A stretch of 64,000 nucleotides of DNA, taken from NCBI GenBank assembly GCA_963934855.1, contig CAWWAC010000002.1:137423-201422 (forward strand), read 5' to 3'. This document shows positions 15,933-25,791 of the stretch, in pieces. The notes beneath the pieces are model-generated. The model did not search any database, had not been told where the DNA came from, and was given only the letters and a program-made list of their open reading frames with translations. The translations under genes and the position numbers were made by a program. Source of the DNA: MAG-120531 sp963934855 (GTDB lineage Bacteria; Bacteroidota; Bacteroidia; Flavobacteriales; Flavobacteriaceae). How positions within the stretch are numbered: position 1 is the stretch's first letter; every line of letters starts with the position of its first letter.

Positions 15933-18900
15933 ATGGCTAGACAAAAAGATAATAACACTGTTAAAAGGTTTAATAAAATTTCAATTGGATTGGCTTCACC
16001 AGAATCTATTCTGGCAGCCTCTAGAGGAGAAGTTTTAAAGCCTGAAACCATTAACTACAGAACCCATAAACCTGAACGGGACGGTCTTTTCTGTGAGCGT
16101 ATATTTGGTCCAGTAAAAGATTACGAATGTGCTTGTGGTAAGTATAAAAGAATTCGTTACCGCGGTATTGTTTGTGACCGTTGTGGGGTAGAGGTAACAG
16201 AGAAGAAAGTTCGTAGAGACCGTGTGGGGCACATTAATTTGGTAGTTCCCGTAGCACATATTTGGTATTTCCGTTCTCTTCCTAATAAAATAGGATACTT
16301 ACTAGGCTTGCCATCTAAGAAATTAGATATGATTATTTACTACGAGCGTTATGTAGTGATCCAGGTAGGTATAGCAAAAGGAGCAGAAGGAGAAGAACTT
16401 CATAAAATGGATTTCTTAACGGAAGAAGAGTACCTTAATATTTTAGAGTCCGTTCCAGTAGAGAATCAATATTTAGATGACAAGGATCCTAATAAATTTA
16501 TTGCTAAAATGGGAGCAGAATGTCTTATTGATATTTTATCTCGTATAGATTTAGATGCCTTGTCTTATGAATTGAGGCACAAGGCAAATACGGAGACTTC
16601 TAAACAACGTAAAACTGAAGCCTTAAAGCGTTTACAGGTAGTAGAATCTTTAAGAGAGTCTCAAGAAAATAGAGAAAACAGACCTGAGTGGATGATCATG
16701 AAAGTGATTCCTGTAATCCCACCAGAATTAAGACCATTAGTGCCTTTAGACGGTGGGCGTTTCGCCACTTCAGATTTGAATGACCTATACCGCAGAGTTA
16801 TTATCCGAAACAATCGTTTAAAGCGATTAGTGGAGATTAAAGCACCAGAGGTAATTCTTAGAAATGAGAAGCGAATGCTACAAGAATCTGTAGATTCCTT
16901 ATTTGACAACACTCGTAAGGCTTCTGCTGTTAAGACAGAGTCTAACAGACCTCTTAAATCTCTTTCAGACTCATTGAAAGGTAAACAAGGTCGTTTCCGT
17001 CAAAACTTATTAGGAAAGCGTGTAGATTATTCTGCCCGTTCAGTAATTGTTGTTGGACCAGAAATGAAATTATTTGAGTGTGGTCTTCCAAAAGATATGG
17101 CAGCAGAATTGTACAAGCCATTTGTAATTCGTAAGCTTATTGAGCGAGGGATTGTGAAGACAGTAAAATCTGCTAAGAAAATCATAGATAAAAAAGAACC
17201 AGTAGTTTGGGATATTTTGGAGAACGTCTTAAAAGGACACCCAGTATTGCTAAACAGAGCACCAACACTTCACCGTTTAGGGATCCAGGCTTTTCAACCA
17301 AAACTAATTGAAGGAAAAGCCATACGTCTTCACCCATTAGTATGTACTGCATTTAATGCAGATTTTGATGGGGATCAGATGGCGGTCCACTTACCACTAG
17401 GTCCCGAGGCTATTTTAGAAGCACAGTTATTAATGCTAGCTTCTCATAATATTTTAAACCCAGCTAATGGATCTCCAATTACAGTACCATCTCAAGATAT
17501 GGTCTTGGGTCTATATTATATGACCAAAGAGCGTATTTCTACAAAAGAGGTGCCTGTTAAAGGAGAAGGACTTACTTTCTATTCAGCAGAAGAAGTTGTA
17601 ATTGCTTTCAATGAAGGGCAAGTATCGCTAAATGCAGGAATTAGAGTACGAGCTAAAGATTTCAATGAAGAGGGAGAATTAGTTTTACAACTCATTAAGA
17701 CCACCGTAGGTAGGGTTTTATTTAATATGGTAGTTCCAGAGGCTGCAGGATATGTAAACCAAGTACTTAACAAAAAGTCTCTTAGAGATATTATTGGTGA
17801 TATATTAAGCGTGACATCTGTTCCGGTTACGGCAGATTTCTTGGATAAAATTAAAACAATGGGTTATGAATTTGCCTTTAAAGGAGGTCTTTCCTTCAGT
17901 TTAGGTGATATCATAATTCCGCCAGAAAAACACGAAATGATTGCCCAGGCCAATGGTCAAGTAGAAGGTATTATGGCTAACTACAACATGGGTTTAATTA
18001 CTAATAACGAGAGGTATAATCAGGTTATTGACGTTTGGACATCTACTAACGCCATGCTTACTGAGCTAGCTATGAAGCGTATTAGAGAAGACCAACAAGG
18101 GTTTAACTCCGTATACATGATGCTAGATTCTGGAGCTAGGGGTTCTAAAGAACAAATCCGTCAGTTAACAGGAATGCGTGGTTTAATGGCCAAGCCTAAA
18201 AAATCTAATGCCGGAGGAGGTGAGATTATTGAAAATCCAATTCTTTCTAACTTTAAGGAAGGGCTATCAATTCTTGAATACTTTATATCTACGCACGGTG
18301 CACGTAAAGGATTGGCAGATACGGCCTTAAAAACGGCCGATGCTGGTTACTTAACTCGTAGGTTGGTTGATGTTTCTCAAGATGTGATTATTAACACAGA
18401 AGACTGTGGTACTTTGCGAGGTATTCAGGTAGAAGCTTTAAAGAAAAACGAAGAGATAGTAGAGAGCTTAGGAGAGAGAATCTTAGGTCGCGTTTCTTTA
18501 CATGATGTGTTTAATCCTTTGACAGAAGCACTTTTATTAGCTGCTGGTCAAGAGATTTTAGAGGCAGACGTAAAACGTATTGAAGCTTCCCCAATAGAGA
18601 AAGTAGAAGTGCGTTCTCCATTAACTTGTGAGGCAGATAAAGGAATTTGTGGTAAATGTTACGGAAGAAATCTTTCTACTAATAAAATGGTTCAAAGAGG
18701 AGAAGCTGTAGGGGTTGTTGCTGCTCAGTCTATTGGAGAGCCAGGAACTCAACTTACCTTGAGAACTTTTCACGTAGGAGGTATTGCTGGTAACATTTCT
18801 GAGGAGAATAAATTGTTAGCTAAGTTTGATGGTGTTGCAGATATTGAAGATTTAAGAACTGTAAATAGCCAAGATTCTGAAGGTAAAGTTACTGATATTG

Positions 18901-20231
18901 TAATTTCAAGAACTTCTGAAGTCAAATTGTCAGATGCTAAAACAGGAATCACTCTAAGTACTAACAACATTCCATACGGTTCTCAGTTACATGTTAAAAA
19001 TGGAGCCAAGCTTAAAAAAGGTGATGTCATTTGCTCATGGGATCCATATAACGGGGTTATTGTTTCTGAGTTTTCAGGTAAAATTTCTTACGAGAATATT
19101 GAGCAAGGAATTACCTATCAAGTAGAGATAGATGAGCAAACTGGATTCCAAGAAAAAGTAATTTCAGAATCTAGGAATAAAAAGTTGATTCCAACTTTAC
19201 TTATTAAAAATACTAAGGACGAGGTGTTGCGCTCATATAACCTTCCAGTAGGTTCTCACATCATGGTAGATGACAACGAGAAAATTAAAGAAGGAAAAAT
19301 ATTAGTAAAAATTCCACGTAAATCTGCTAAGTCAGGTGATATTACAGGAGGTCTTCCAAGAGTTACTGAGCTATTTGAAGCCCGTAACCCGTCTAACCCG
19401 GCAGTAGTGTCTGAAATTGATGGGGTAGTTTCTTTTGGTAAGATTAAGCGCGGTAATCGTGAAATCATTATTGAGTCTAAATTAGGTGAGGTTAAGAAAT
19501 ATTTAGTAAAACTTTCTAACCAAATCCTAGTTCAAGAAAATGATTATGTGAGAGCGGGTATGGCACTTTCAGATGGATCAATTACTCCAGAAGATATTTT
19601 AGCTATTAAAGGACCTTCTGCGGTACAGCAATACTTGGTAAATGAAGTACAAGAGGTTTACCGTTTACAAGGAGTGAAAATTAACGACAAACACTTTGAA
19701 GTTGTAGTCCGTCAGATGATGCGTAAAGTAAGGGTTCAGGATCCAGGAGACACTATCTTTCTAGAGAACCAATTGGTTCACAAAGATGACTTCATGAAAG
19801 AGAACGATGATATTTTTGGTAAGAAAGTGGTTGAAGACGCAGGAGAATCTGAAAGCTTAAAACAAGGACAAATTGTCACTGCAAGAGATCTTAGAGATGA
19901 GAACTCTTTATTGAAACGCAATGACAAGGCGTTGGTGACCGCTAGAGATGCTGTAGCAGCAACGGCAACACCAATTTTGCAAGGTATTACCAGAGCCTCA
20001 CTACAAACTAAATCATTTATTTCTGCAGCTTCTTTTCAAGAGACAACTAAGGTGTTAAATGAAGCAGCTGTAGCAGGTAAGATAGACGGTCTAGAAGGTC
20101 TAAAGGAAAACGTAATTGTAGGGCACAAAATACCAGCAGGAACTGGTATGAGAGCTTATGAGAGTGTGTTAGTAGGATCTAAAGAGGAGTACGATGAAAT
20201 CTTAGCTAGAAAAGAAGCTTTGAAATTCTAA
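15933..20231 (+). CDS. rpoC: DNA-directed RNA polymerase subunit beta-prime
   Basis: A 1432-residue catalytic subunit. The first zinc site is Cys66, Cys68, Cys81 and Cys84 (YECACGK...CDRCG). The active-site magnesium loop NADFDGDQM is at residues 475-483. The second zinc site lies in LTCEADKGICGKCYGRNL, followed by QSIGEPGTQLTLRTFH (trigger-loop side). Length is usual for Bacteroidetes, which carry an insert in the C-terminal half. It ends 10 bases before the DUF3467 gene. Confidence 0.99.
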   Translation: MARQKDNNTVKRFNKISIGLASPESILAASRGEVLKPETINYRTHKPERDGLFCERIFGPVKDYECACGKYKRIRYRGIVCDRCGVEVTEKKVRRDRVGHINLVVPVAHIWYFRSLPNKIGYLLGLPSKKLDMIIYYERYVVIQVGIAKGAEGEELHKMDFLTEEEYLNILESVPVENQYLDDKDPNKFIAKMGAECLIDILSRIDLDALSYELRHKANTETSKQRKTEALKRLQVVESLRESQENRENRPEWMIMKVIPVIPPELRPLVPLDGGRFATSDLNDLYRRVIIRNNRLKRLVEIKAPEVILRNEKRMLQESVDSLFDNTRKASAVKTESNRPLKSLSDSLKGKQGRFRQNLLGKRVDYSARSVIVVGPEMKLFECGLPKDMAAELYKPFVIRKLIERGIVKTVKSAKKIIDKKEPVVWDILENVLKGHPVLLNRAPTLHRLGIQAFQPKLIEGKAIRLHPLVCTAFNADFDGDQMAVHLPLGPEAILEAQLLMLASHNILNPANGSPITVPSQDMVLGLYYMTKERISTKEVPVKGEGLTFYSAEEVVIAFNEGQVSLNAGIRVRAKDFNEEGELVLQLIKTTVGRVLFNMVVPEAAGYVNQVLNKKSLRDIIGDILSVTSVPVTADFLDKIKTMGYEFAFKGGLSFSLGDIIIPPEKHEMIAQANGQVEGIMANYNMGLITNNERYNQVIDVWTSTNAMLTELAMKRIREDQQGFNSVYMMLDSGARGSKEQIRQLTGMRGLMAKPKKSNAGGGEIIENPILSNFKEGLSILEYFISTHGARKGLADTALKTADAGYLTRRLVDVSQDVIINTEDCGTLRGIQVEALKKNEEIVESLGERILGRVSLHDVFNPLTEALLLAAGQEILEADVKRIEASPIEKVEVRSPLTCEADKGICGKCYGRNLSTNKMVQRGEAVGVVAAQSIGEPGTQLTLRTFHVGGIAGNISEENKLLAKFDGVADIEDLRTVNSQDSEGKVTDIVISRTSEVKLSDAKTGITLSTNNIPYGSQLHVKNGAKLKKGDVICSWDPYNGVIVSEFSGKISYENIEQGITYQVEIDEQTGFQEKVISESRNKKLIPTLLIKNTKDEVLRSYNLPVGSHIMVDDNEKIKEGKILVKIPRKSAKSGDITGGLPRVTELFEARNPSNPAVVSEIDGVVSFGKIKRGNREIIIESKLGEVKKYLVKLSNQILVQENDYVRAGMALSDGSITPEDILAIKGPSAVQQYLVNEVQEVYRLQGVKINDKHFEVVVRQMMRKVRVQDPGDTIFLENQLVHKDDFMKENDDIFGKKVVEDAGESESLKQGQIVTARDLRDENSLLKRNDKALVTARDAVAATATPILQGITRASLQTKSFISAASFQETTKVLNEAAVAGKIDGLEGLKENVIVGHKIPAGTGMRAYESVLVGSKEEYDEILARKEALKF

Positions 20232-20241
20232 TAGACCAGAT

Positions 20242-20544
20242 ATGAGCGATAAAGAAAACCAAATTAATATTGAGTTAGATGAAAAAACAGCAGAGGGGAT
20301 TTATTCCAACTTGGCAGTTATTAATCATTCAGTATCTGAATTTGTAGTAGACTTTATTAGCTTAATGCCTGGAGCGCCAAAAGCCAAAGTGAAAAGTAGG
20401 ATTATTCTAACCCCACAACACGCTAAGAAGTTCTTAAAAGCGCTGCATGATAATGTGCAGCGCTTTGAGAATGCCAATGGAACTATTAAAGATTATGAGC
20501 AACCAACTATCCCCATTAATTTTGGGCCAGCTGGAGAAGCATAA
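20242..20544 (+). CDS. DUF3467 domain protein
   Basis: A 100-residue acidic protein of the DUF3467 family, recognised by IYSNLAVINHSVSEFVVDFISLMPGAPKAKVKSRIILTPQHAKKFL. The family has no assigned function but commonly follows rpoC in Bacteroidetes, as here (10-base gap), and ends at a strong terminator, so it should be expressed with RNA polymerase. A role linked to transcription is an inference from position only. Confidence 0.88.
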   Translation: MSDKENQINIELDEKTAEGIYSNLAVINHSVSEFVVDFISLMPGAPKAKVKSRIILTPQHAKKFLKALHDNVQRFENANGTIKDYEQPTIPINFGPAGEA

Positions 20545-20548
20545 GTAT

Positions 20549-20578
20549 AAAAAACCCCTACTAAGTAGGGGTTTTTTA
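20549..20578. terminator. Bidirectional terminator between rpoC-DUF3467 and prfC
   Basis: AACCCCTAC and GTAGGGGTT form a 9-base perfect stem with a TAA loop, flanked by A on the left and T on the right, so it can act on both strands. It closes the rpoBC operon and also lies about 45 bases past the prfC stop. Confidence 0.9.
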
Positions 20579-20620
20579 TTTAATATCAGTGAGGATTTAG
20601 TTTCAATAGAATCTTATAAT

Positions 20621-22213
20621 TTACTCTTCTGCCTCAGAAGTAAATTTAAGTTTTACCGTGGGATATTTTTGCTGTGTCATTTGTAAAGAGAAAGCAGAGT
20701 CTGCTAAAAAAACCAATTCCCCTCTTTTGTCTTTTGCTAAGAATTTACTTTTAATTCTTGAAAATTCTTTAAACTCATCATTGTTTTTATTTTCAGGTAC
20801 TACCCAGCAAGCTTTAAAAACAGGGAAATTTTCATATGAACATTTAGCACCGTATTCGTGCTCTAGTCTGTACTGAATAACTTCGTATTGAAGCGCTCCT
20901 ACAGTTCCTATTATTTTTCTTCCATTTAGCTCAAGGGTAAACAATTGGGCCACTCCCTCATCCATGAGTTGGTCTATTCCCTTATTGAGCTGCTTTGTTT
21001 TTAGTGGGTCTGCGTTGTTAATGTATCTAAAATGTTCTGGTGAAAAGCTTGGGATTCCCTTGTAATGCAATAATTCTCCTTCTGTTAGGGTGTCTCCAAT
21101 TTTAAAATTTCCTGTGTCATGAAGGCCAACAATGTCTCCGGGATAAGAGATATCTACAATCTCTTTCTTTTCCGCAAAAAAAGCATTAGGGCTGGAGAAT
21201 TTTAGATTTTTATTCAGTCTTACGTGTAAATAAGGTTTATTTCTTTCAAAGGTTCCAGACACTATTTTAATAAATGCCAAACGGTCTCTGTGTTTAGGGT
21301 CCATATTGGCATGTATTTTAAAAACAAAGCCACTAAGACTCTTCTCTGAAGGTTTTACTAGTCTCTCTTCTGCTTTTTTTGGCCTTGGAGTTGGGGCAAT
21401 GTCAATAAAACAATCTAAAAGCTCTCTCACACCAAAATTGTTTAATGCAGAACCAAAAAATACAGGTTGCTGCTCACCCTTTAGGTATGCTTCTTTGTTA
21501 AAGGGGGGGTATACTCCTTCTACAAGCTCCAGGTTTTCTCTTAATATAGCTGCTTGAAAACTCCCTAGTATTTTTTCAAGCTCAGGACTGTTTAAATCAT
21601 TAAAAGACACTGTGTCTTCTATGTTTTTTTTGCTGTCCCCACTAAAGAGGTTAATGTTGCCTTCATAGATGTTATAGATTCCTTTAAAATCATATCCCAT
21701 ACCAATTGGAAAGCTCATAGGGGTTACTGAGAGTCCCAATTTTTGTTCTACTTCATCTAGCAGATCAAAGGCGTCTTTTCCTTCTCTATCTAATTTATTA
21801 ATAAAGACAAGAATGGGAATGTTTCTCATCCTACACACGGCTACTAGTTTTTCTGTTTGTTCCTCAACTCCTTTAGCTACATCTATCACTACAATCACAC
21901 TATCTACAGCTGTGAGAGTTCTAAAAGTATCTTCTGCAAAATCTTTGTGTCCGGGCGTATCTAAAATATTTATTTTTTTATCCCTATAAATAAAAGCCAG
22001 TACAGAGGTGGCTACAGAAATACCTCTTTGCCTCTCTATTTCCATGAAATCACTAGTAGCACCTTTTTTTATTTTATTATTTTTTACGGCGCCTGCTTCT
22101 TGTATGGCGCCTCCAAATAATAATAATTTTTCAGTAAGGGTTGTCTTTCCCGCATCTGGGTGAGAGATAATCCCAAAGGTTCTTCTTTTGCTTATTTCCT
22201 GCTCTAAACTCAT
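20621..22213 (-). CDS. prfC: Peptide chain release factor 3
   Basis: A 530-residue translational GTPase that recycles RF1/RF2 after peptide release. The G1 loop SHPDAGKTTLTEK is at about residues 17-29, followed by DTPGHKDF (G3) and NKLDREGKDAFDLLDEVE (G4), which separates RF3 from EF-G. The C-terminal domain contains GTVGALQYEVIQYRLEHEYG. It is transcribed leftward, convergent to the rpoBC operon, and has its own promoter just upstream. Confidence 0.98.
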   Translation of the reverse strand: MSLEQEISKRRTFGIISHPDAGKTTLTEKLLLFGGAIQEAGAVKNNKIKKGATSDFMEIERQRGISVATSVLAFIYRDKKINILDTPGHKDFAEDTFRTLTAVDSVIVVIDVAKGVEEQTEKLVAVCRMRNIPILVFINKLDREGKDAFDLLDEVEQKLGLSVTPMSFPIGMGYDFKGIYNIYEGNINLFSGDSKKNIEDTVSFNDLNSPELEKILGSFQAAILRENLELVEGVYPPFNKEAYLKGEQQPVFFGSALNNFGVRELLDCFIDIAPTPRPKKAEERLVKPSEKSLSGFVFKIHANMDPKHRDRLAFIKIVSGTFERNKPYLHVRLNKNLKFSSPNAFFAEKKEIVDISYPGDIVGLHDTGNFKIGDTLTEGELLHYKGIPSFSPEHFRYINNADPLKTKQLNKGIDQLMDEGVAQLFTLELNGRKIIGTVGALQYEVIQYRLEHEYGAKCSYENFPVFKACWVVPENKNNDEFKEFSRIKSKFLAKDKRGELVFLADSAFSLQMTQQKYPTVKLKFTSEAEE

Positions 22214-22227
22214 GGGTTACATTTTGG

Positions 22228-22245
22228 CAAAAATACCCAAAAATA
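22228..22245 (-). promoter_or_regulatory. Tandem -7 elements upstream of prfC
   Basis: Read leftward, TATTTTTG occurs twice (22245-22238 and 22235-22228), both matching TAnnTTTG. The nearer one would give a leader of about 10 bases before the prfC ATG at 22213. Which is used is unknown. Confidence 0.5.
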
Positions 22246-22455
22246 ATTTCTCAGTAGTTACAGAATAATAAAATAAAGAGCTGCTTTTATCTTTTCGTAT
22301 GAAGGCCACATTTACCGTTTGTCGGTTGTTGGCGTTCTTAATCGTTTAAGAGCATCAATTGGGGAGCTTAGGTATTAATTTCATAGATAATAGTGTTGCA
22401 TAATGTATAAAAAAGTGCTTTACCTATAGCAAACTAAATAAATAAACCAGCGCCT

Positions 22456-23406
22456 ATGAAGGTGAAAATTATAAATAAGACTTTTTATCATTATGTTTTT
22501 TATTTACTTTTTGTGGTTAAAATGTCAGCTTATGCTCAAAAAAACGCGCAATACAACCAGTTTATGTTTCATGCTCAAAGCTATAATCCTGCTTATGTAG
22601 GAATGGCTTTACAAAAGAAATTGATACTTTTTTATAGATCACAATGGATAGGAATAGAGGGCGCACCTAAAACCCAAACATTGGCATATAGTAGTCCCAC
22701 TAGCATTAAAGGACTTGGTATTGGTTTTGGATTGCTTAAGGACCAGATAGGACCCACCTCTGAATTTTTTTTTGATTTAGATTTATCTTATTTGATTCGT
22801 ATATCTGAAAATTCAAAAATGGCATTTGGTCTTAAAGGAAGCGCCCATTTATTAGAGGTCAATTATAGTTTACTCACTCAAGATTTAAGTAAAGGGACTG
22901 ACCCTTTATTGCTGGGCAAGGCAGATAACAGATGGTCCCCAAATATAGGGATGGGTATTTTATTTTATAAAACAGATTTTTATATAGGGCTTTCAGCCCC
23001 CAGTTTTTTAGAGACCTTGTATTTTGACAGATCCTCCCTTTCAAAATCTTTTAATAAATTAAGAATATATGCAATGTCAGGTTTTGTGAGGGAATTAAAT
23101 CACCATCTTTTATTAAGACCTAGTTTTATTTTAAAAATTGCAGTGGGAGCTCCTTTACAATTAGATTTGGCAGCGAGTTTAATATTTAGGAATAAAGTGT
23201 CTTTTGGTATTTCTTATCGGTTAAAGGAAGCATTGGGTGGTCTTTTTGGATATCAATTTTCAGATTCTTTTTTTATTGGACTTTCTTATGATAAATCCAC
23301 CACTAATTTGGGACAATACTTTTTTAATAATGGCTCTGCAGAGGTTATTTTTAGATATAATCTCTCAAAAGTAAAAGGAGTAAAACCACCCCGTTTCTTA
23401 TTTTAA
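22456..23406 (+). CDS. PorP/SprF family type IX secretion-associated outer membrane protein
   Basis: A 316-residue outer-membrane beta-barrel with an N-terminal signal peptide ending near AYAQ (residue 28). The sequence QKNAQYNQFMFHAQSYNPAYVGM right after it is the family hallmark, and the rest shows alternating barrel strands. PorP/SprF proteins hold type IX secretion cargo with type B C-terminal domains at the cell surface. They are usually encoded just downstream of a very large adhesin; none is present here, so this copy is an orphan. It stands alone between prfC and idi. Confidence 0.9.
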   Translation: MKVKIINKTFYHYVFYLLFVVKMSAYAQKNAQYNQFMFHAQSYNPAYVGMALQKKLILFYRSQWIGIEGAPKTQTLAYSSPTSIKGLGIGFGLLKDQIGPTSEFFFDLDLSYLIRISENSKMAFGLKGSAHLLEVNYSLLTQDLSKGTDPLLLGKADNRWSPNIGMGILFYKTDFYIGLSAPSFLETLYFDRSSLSKSFNKLRIYAMSGFVRELNHHLLLRPSFILKIAVGAPLQLDLAASLIFRNKVSFGISYRLKEALGGLFGYQFSDSFFIGLSYDKSTTNLGQYFFNNGSAEVIFRYNLSKVKGVKPPRFLF

Positions 23407-23463
23407 CAAATAAAAATTTAATACCATTAGGATTAAAAATACAAAAGATTGTATTTTTATATT

Positions 23464-23976
23464 ATGAAGGAACAAGTTGTATTAGTGAATGAAAATGATG
23501 AGCCCATAGGGCTGATGGAAAAGATAGAAGCCCACGAAAAAGCTCTTTTACACAGGGCCTTTTCTGTATTTATCACAAATAAGCAAGGAGAAATCATGTT
23601 GCAACAGCGGGCACTCAATAAATATCATTCTCCCGGACTGTGGACTAATACGTGTTGTAGTCACCAACGTGAGGGAGAGCAGAATTTAGAAGCTGGAAAG
23701 CGGAGGTTAATGGAAGAAATGGGCTTTGAAGCACCTCTCACACATCTTTTTTCATTTATTTATAAAGCAGATATGGGAAATGGGCTTACTGAACATGAGC
23801 TAGATCATGTGATGCAAGGTCAGTACAATGACCTTCCAATGATAAATCCAGAAGAAGTTGCTTCTTGGAAATGGATGTCTCCCAATAGAATTAAAGAAGA
23901 GATAGAACGAGATCCAGAGTCTTATACCGCCTGGTTTAAGATTATCTTTGATAAATATTATACGTACCTTACCTAA
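23464..23976 (+). CDS. idi: Isopentenyl-diphosphate delta-isomerase, type I
   Basis: A 170-residue Nudix-fold enzyme interconverting IPP and DMAPP for isoprenoids, including the carotenoids made from 54-60 kb. I start at the ATG at 23464; a TTG at 23449 would add five residues. The catalytic cysteine is Cys64 in TNTCCSHQREGE, and the glutamate region is LTEHELDHV (about 108-116). The Nudix-like RRLMEEMGFEA follows. It overlaps nothing but sits 4 bases before queD, so it leads an idi-queD-manA operon. Confidence 0.95.
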   Translation: MKEQVVLVNENDEPIGLMEKIEAHEKALLHRAFSVFITNKQGEIMLQQRALNKYHSPGLWTNTCCSHQREGEQNLEAGKRRLMEEMGFEAPLTHLFSFIYKADMGNGLTEHELDHVMQGQYNDLPMINPEEVASWKWMSPNRIKEEIERDPESYTAWFKIIFDKYYTYLT

Positions 23977-23980
23977 AAAA

Positions 23981-24394
23981 ATGAAAGTAACTATTAGTAG
24001 AAAAGCACACTTCAATGCTGCCCACCGGCTGCATAATTCACATTGGAGTGACCAAAAAAATACTCAAATTTTTGGGAAGTGTAACAATCCAAATTATCAC
24101 GGTCACAACTATGATTTAATAGTAAGTGTAACAGGAATAATAGATCCAGATACGGGTTATGTAATGGATGCCAAAATATTAAAAGACCTTATTAAGTCTG
24201 AGGTTGAAGATGTAATGGACCACAAAAATTTAAATATAGAAGTAGCTGCGTTTAAAAATTTAAATCCTACTGCAGAACATATATCAGTTGTTATTTGGAA
24301 TTCATTAAAGCCTCACCTAAAGGAAGATCAAGAACTTTCCATCACCCTTTATGAAACACCCAGAAACTTTGTGACTTATAAAGGAGAACAATAG
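23981..24394 (+). CDS. queD: 6-carboxytetrahydropterin synthase (QueD/PTPS family)
   Basis: A 137-residue enzyme starting at the ATG at 23981 (MKVTISRKAHFNAAHRL). Zinc ligands are the histidine of FNAAHRL and the two of YHGHNY, and the catalytic cysteine is in GKCNNPNYHGH. It converts 7,8-dihydroneopterin triphosphate to carboxytetrahydropterin in queuosine synthesis; a pterin role (PTPS) cannot be excluded. It is the middle gene between idi and manA, with 4 and 6 base gaps, although the three pathways are unrelated. Confidence 0.92.
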   Translation: MKVTISRKAHFNAAHRLHNSHWSDQKNTQIFGKCNNPNYHGHNYDLIVSVTGIIDPDTGYVMDAKILKDLIKSEVEDVMDHKNLNIEVAAFKNLNPTAEHISVVIWNSLKPHLKEDQELSITLYETPRNFVTYKGEQ

Positions 24395-24400
24395 ATTTTT

Positions 24401-25372
24401 ATGGCTGTGTATCCCTTAAAATTTTCCCCTATTTTCAAAGAAAGAATATGGGGAGGAGAGAAATTAAAAACAAAACTTCAGAAACCGGGAGCCTCAGTTG
24501 GAATAGGAGAGAGTTGGGAAATTTCAACGGTGCCTGGAAGTATTTCTACCGTGTCTAATGGAGCCCTTAAAGGGCAATCACTTTTACAACTTATAAAGAG
24601 CTATGGTGCCGCGTTAATTGGAGACCAGGTGTTTAATGAATTTGGCACAGATTTCCCTATTCTTATTAAATTTATTGATGCTGATCAAGACCTATCTATT
24701 CAAGTGCACCCAAACAATTCTTTAGCTATGGAGCGCCACGGATGTATGGGAAAAACAGAAATGTGGTATGTGATGGAAGCCGATCCTGGATCTTCTTTAA
24801 TTGTAGGTTTTACCCCCGGTATTGACCAAGAATCTTATATAGACCATTTGAATAAGGAGCATTTAGTGGATATTTTAGAAAGACATTCTGTCACAAAGGG
24901 AGATGCTTTTTTTATTGAAACCGGTACGGTTCACGCTATTGGAGCTGGTGTTATGTTAGCAGAGATTCAGCAAACTTCAGATATTACTTATAGGGTTTTT
25001 GATTTTAATAGAAAAGATCTAGCTGGAAATTTAAGAGAACTGCATACAGAACAAGCATTGGGTGCGTTAAGTTTTACTCACAAAGAAAACTATAAGAGTT
25101 TTTATAAAACAACAACAAACCTAGCAAATGAAATGGTAAGCTCTCCATATTTTAAAACAAACTATCTTCCTATTCAAGGGACTTATAAAGATAGTTCTAT
25201 TTTAAGGGGTAGTTTTAAAATTTATATTTGTGTTCAAGGATCAGGGCTTATAAGCAATGAATTTGGAAGTGAACCCATATCTTATGGTGAGACTGTTTTA
25301 ATGGCTGCTCAATCTGGTTTTATTGAGATAAATAGTGCTAAAGGGGCTGTATTTCTTGAAGTTTGCTATTAG
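24401..25372 (+). CDS. manA: Mannose-6-phosphate isomerase, class I
   Basis: A 323-residue cupin-fold zinc enzyme interconverting fructose-6-phosphate and mannose-6-phosphate for GDP-mannose and surface polysaccharide. The family features are FKERIWGGEKL at the N-terminus, GESWEIS, the zinc motif IQVHPNN (about residues 104-110), KTEMWYV and GTVHAIGAGVMLAEIQQTSD. The length is that of the short Bacillus/Bacteroidetes type. It closes the idi-queD-manA run; the next gene has its own promoter. Confidence 0.94.
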   Translation: MAVYPLKFSPIFKERIWGGEKLKTKLQKPGASVGIGESWEISTVPGSISTVSNGALKGQSLLQLIKSYGAALIGDQVFNEFGTDFPILIKFIDADQDLSIQVHPNNSLAMERHGCMGKTEMWYVMEADPGSSLIVGFTPGIDQESYIDHLNKEHLVDILERHSVTKGDAFFIETGTVHAIGAGVMLAEIQQTSDITYRVFDFNRKDLAGNLRELHTEQALGALSFTHKENYKSFYKTTTNLANEMVSSPYFKTNYLPIQGTYKDSSILRGSFKIYICVQGSGLISNEFGSEPISYGETVLMAAQSGFIEINSAKGAVFLEVCY

Positions 25373-25419
25373 ATACCCGCATATCTATATTTCATAGTGT
25401 CTGTTACACCTAAAAAATG

Positions 25420-25427
25420 TAATTTTG
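25420..25427 (+). promoter_or_regulatory. -7 promoter element of the 25450 gene
   Basis: TAATTTTG matches TAnnTTTG, 22 bases before the ATG at 25450. No clear -33 element. Confidence 0.5.
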
Positions 25428-25449
25428 TTAAAATTTAAAAAATAGCAGT

Positions 25450-25722
25450 ATGGCTAGTATAAAAAACCTAAAAAAAGATATTAACTATGTATTGGGAGAT
25501 ATCATAGAGGCTGTTTACTTGTGGGAAGCAGCAACCAATAATTTAGATTCAAAAGAGGGTTCTGCTCTTATAGATCTGGCTATTGAATCATTTGACAGTC
25601 TTATTGCACAAGTGAATGACAAAAAAGTAGAGAACCGTCAATCTCATTTAAAAATTGTTAAGGGTTCTTTGGAGACTAAAGCAACTGAATTAGTGACTGC
25701 TTTAAATAAACTTTCTGCTTAA
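25450..25722 (+). CDS. Conserved hypothetical small helical protein
   Basis: A 90-residue, soluble, mostly helical protein (MASIKNLKKDINYVLGDIIE start, ending LVTALNKLSA). I recognise it as the type of short uncharacterised protein found in flavobacteria but know no function. It has no signal peptide or membrane helix. It has its own -7 element and a terminator, so it is a single-gene unit. Confidence 0.75.
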   Translation: MASIKNLKKDINYVLGDIIEAVYLWEAATNNLDSKEGSALIDLAIESFDSLIAQVNDKKVENRQSHLKIVKGSLETKATELVTALNKLSA

Positions 25723-25736
25723 TTCTTTTATGTCTT

Positions 25737-25770
25737 AAAAAAAAAGCAGCCCAAGGGCCGCTTTTTTTTT
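25737..25770. terminator. Bidirectional terminator between the 25450 gene and the DUF4369 gene
   Basis: GCAGCCC and GGGCCGC pair with one A-C mismatch, extended by A on the left and nine T on the right. It closes the rightward gene and lies just past the leftward DUF4369 stop (25792). Confidence 0.8.
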
Positions 25771-25791
25771 ACCTATTTTATTGAGGTTGTT

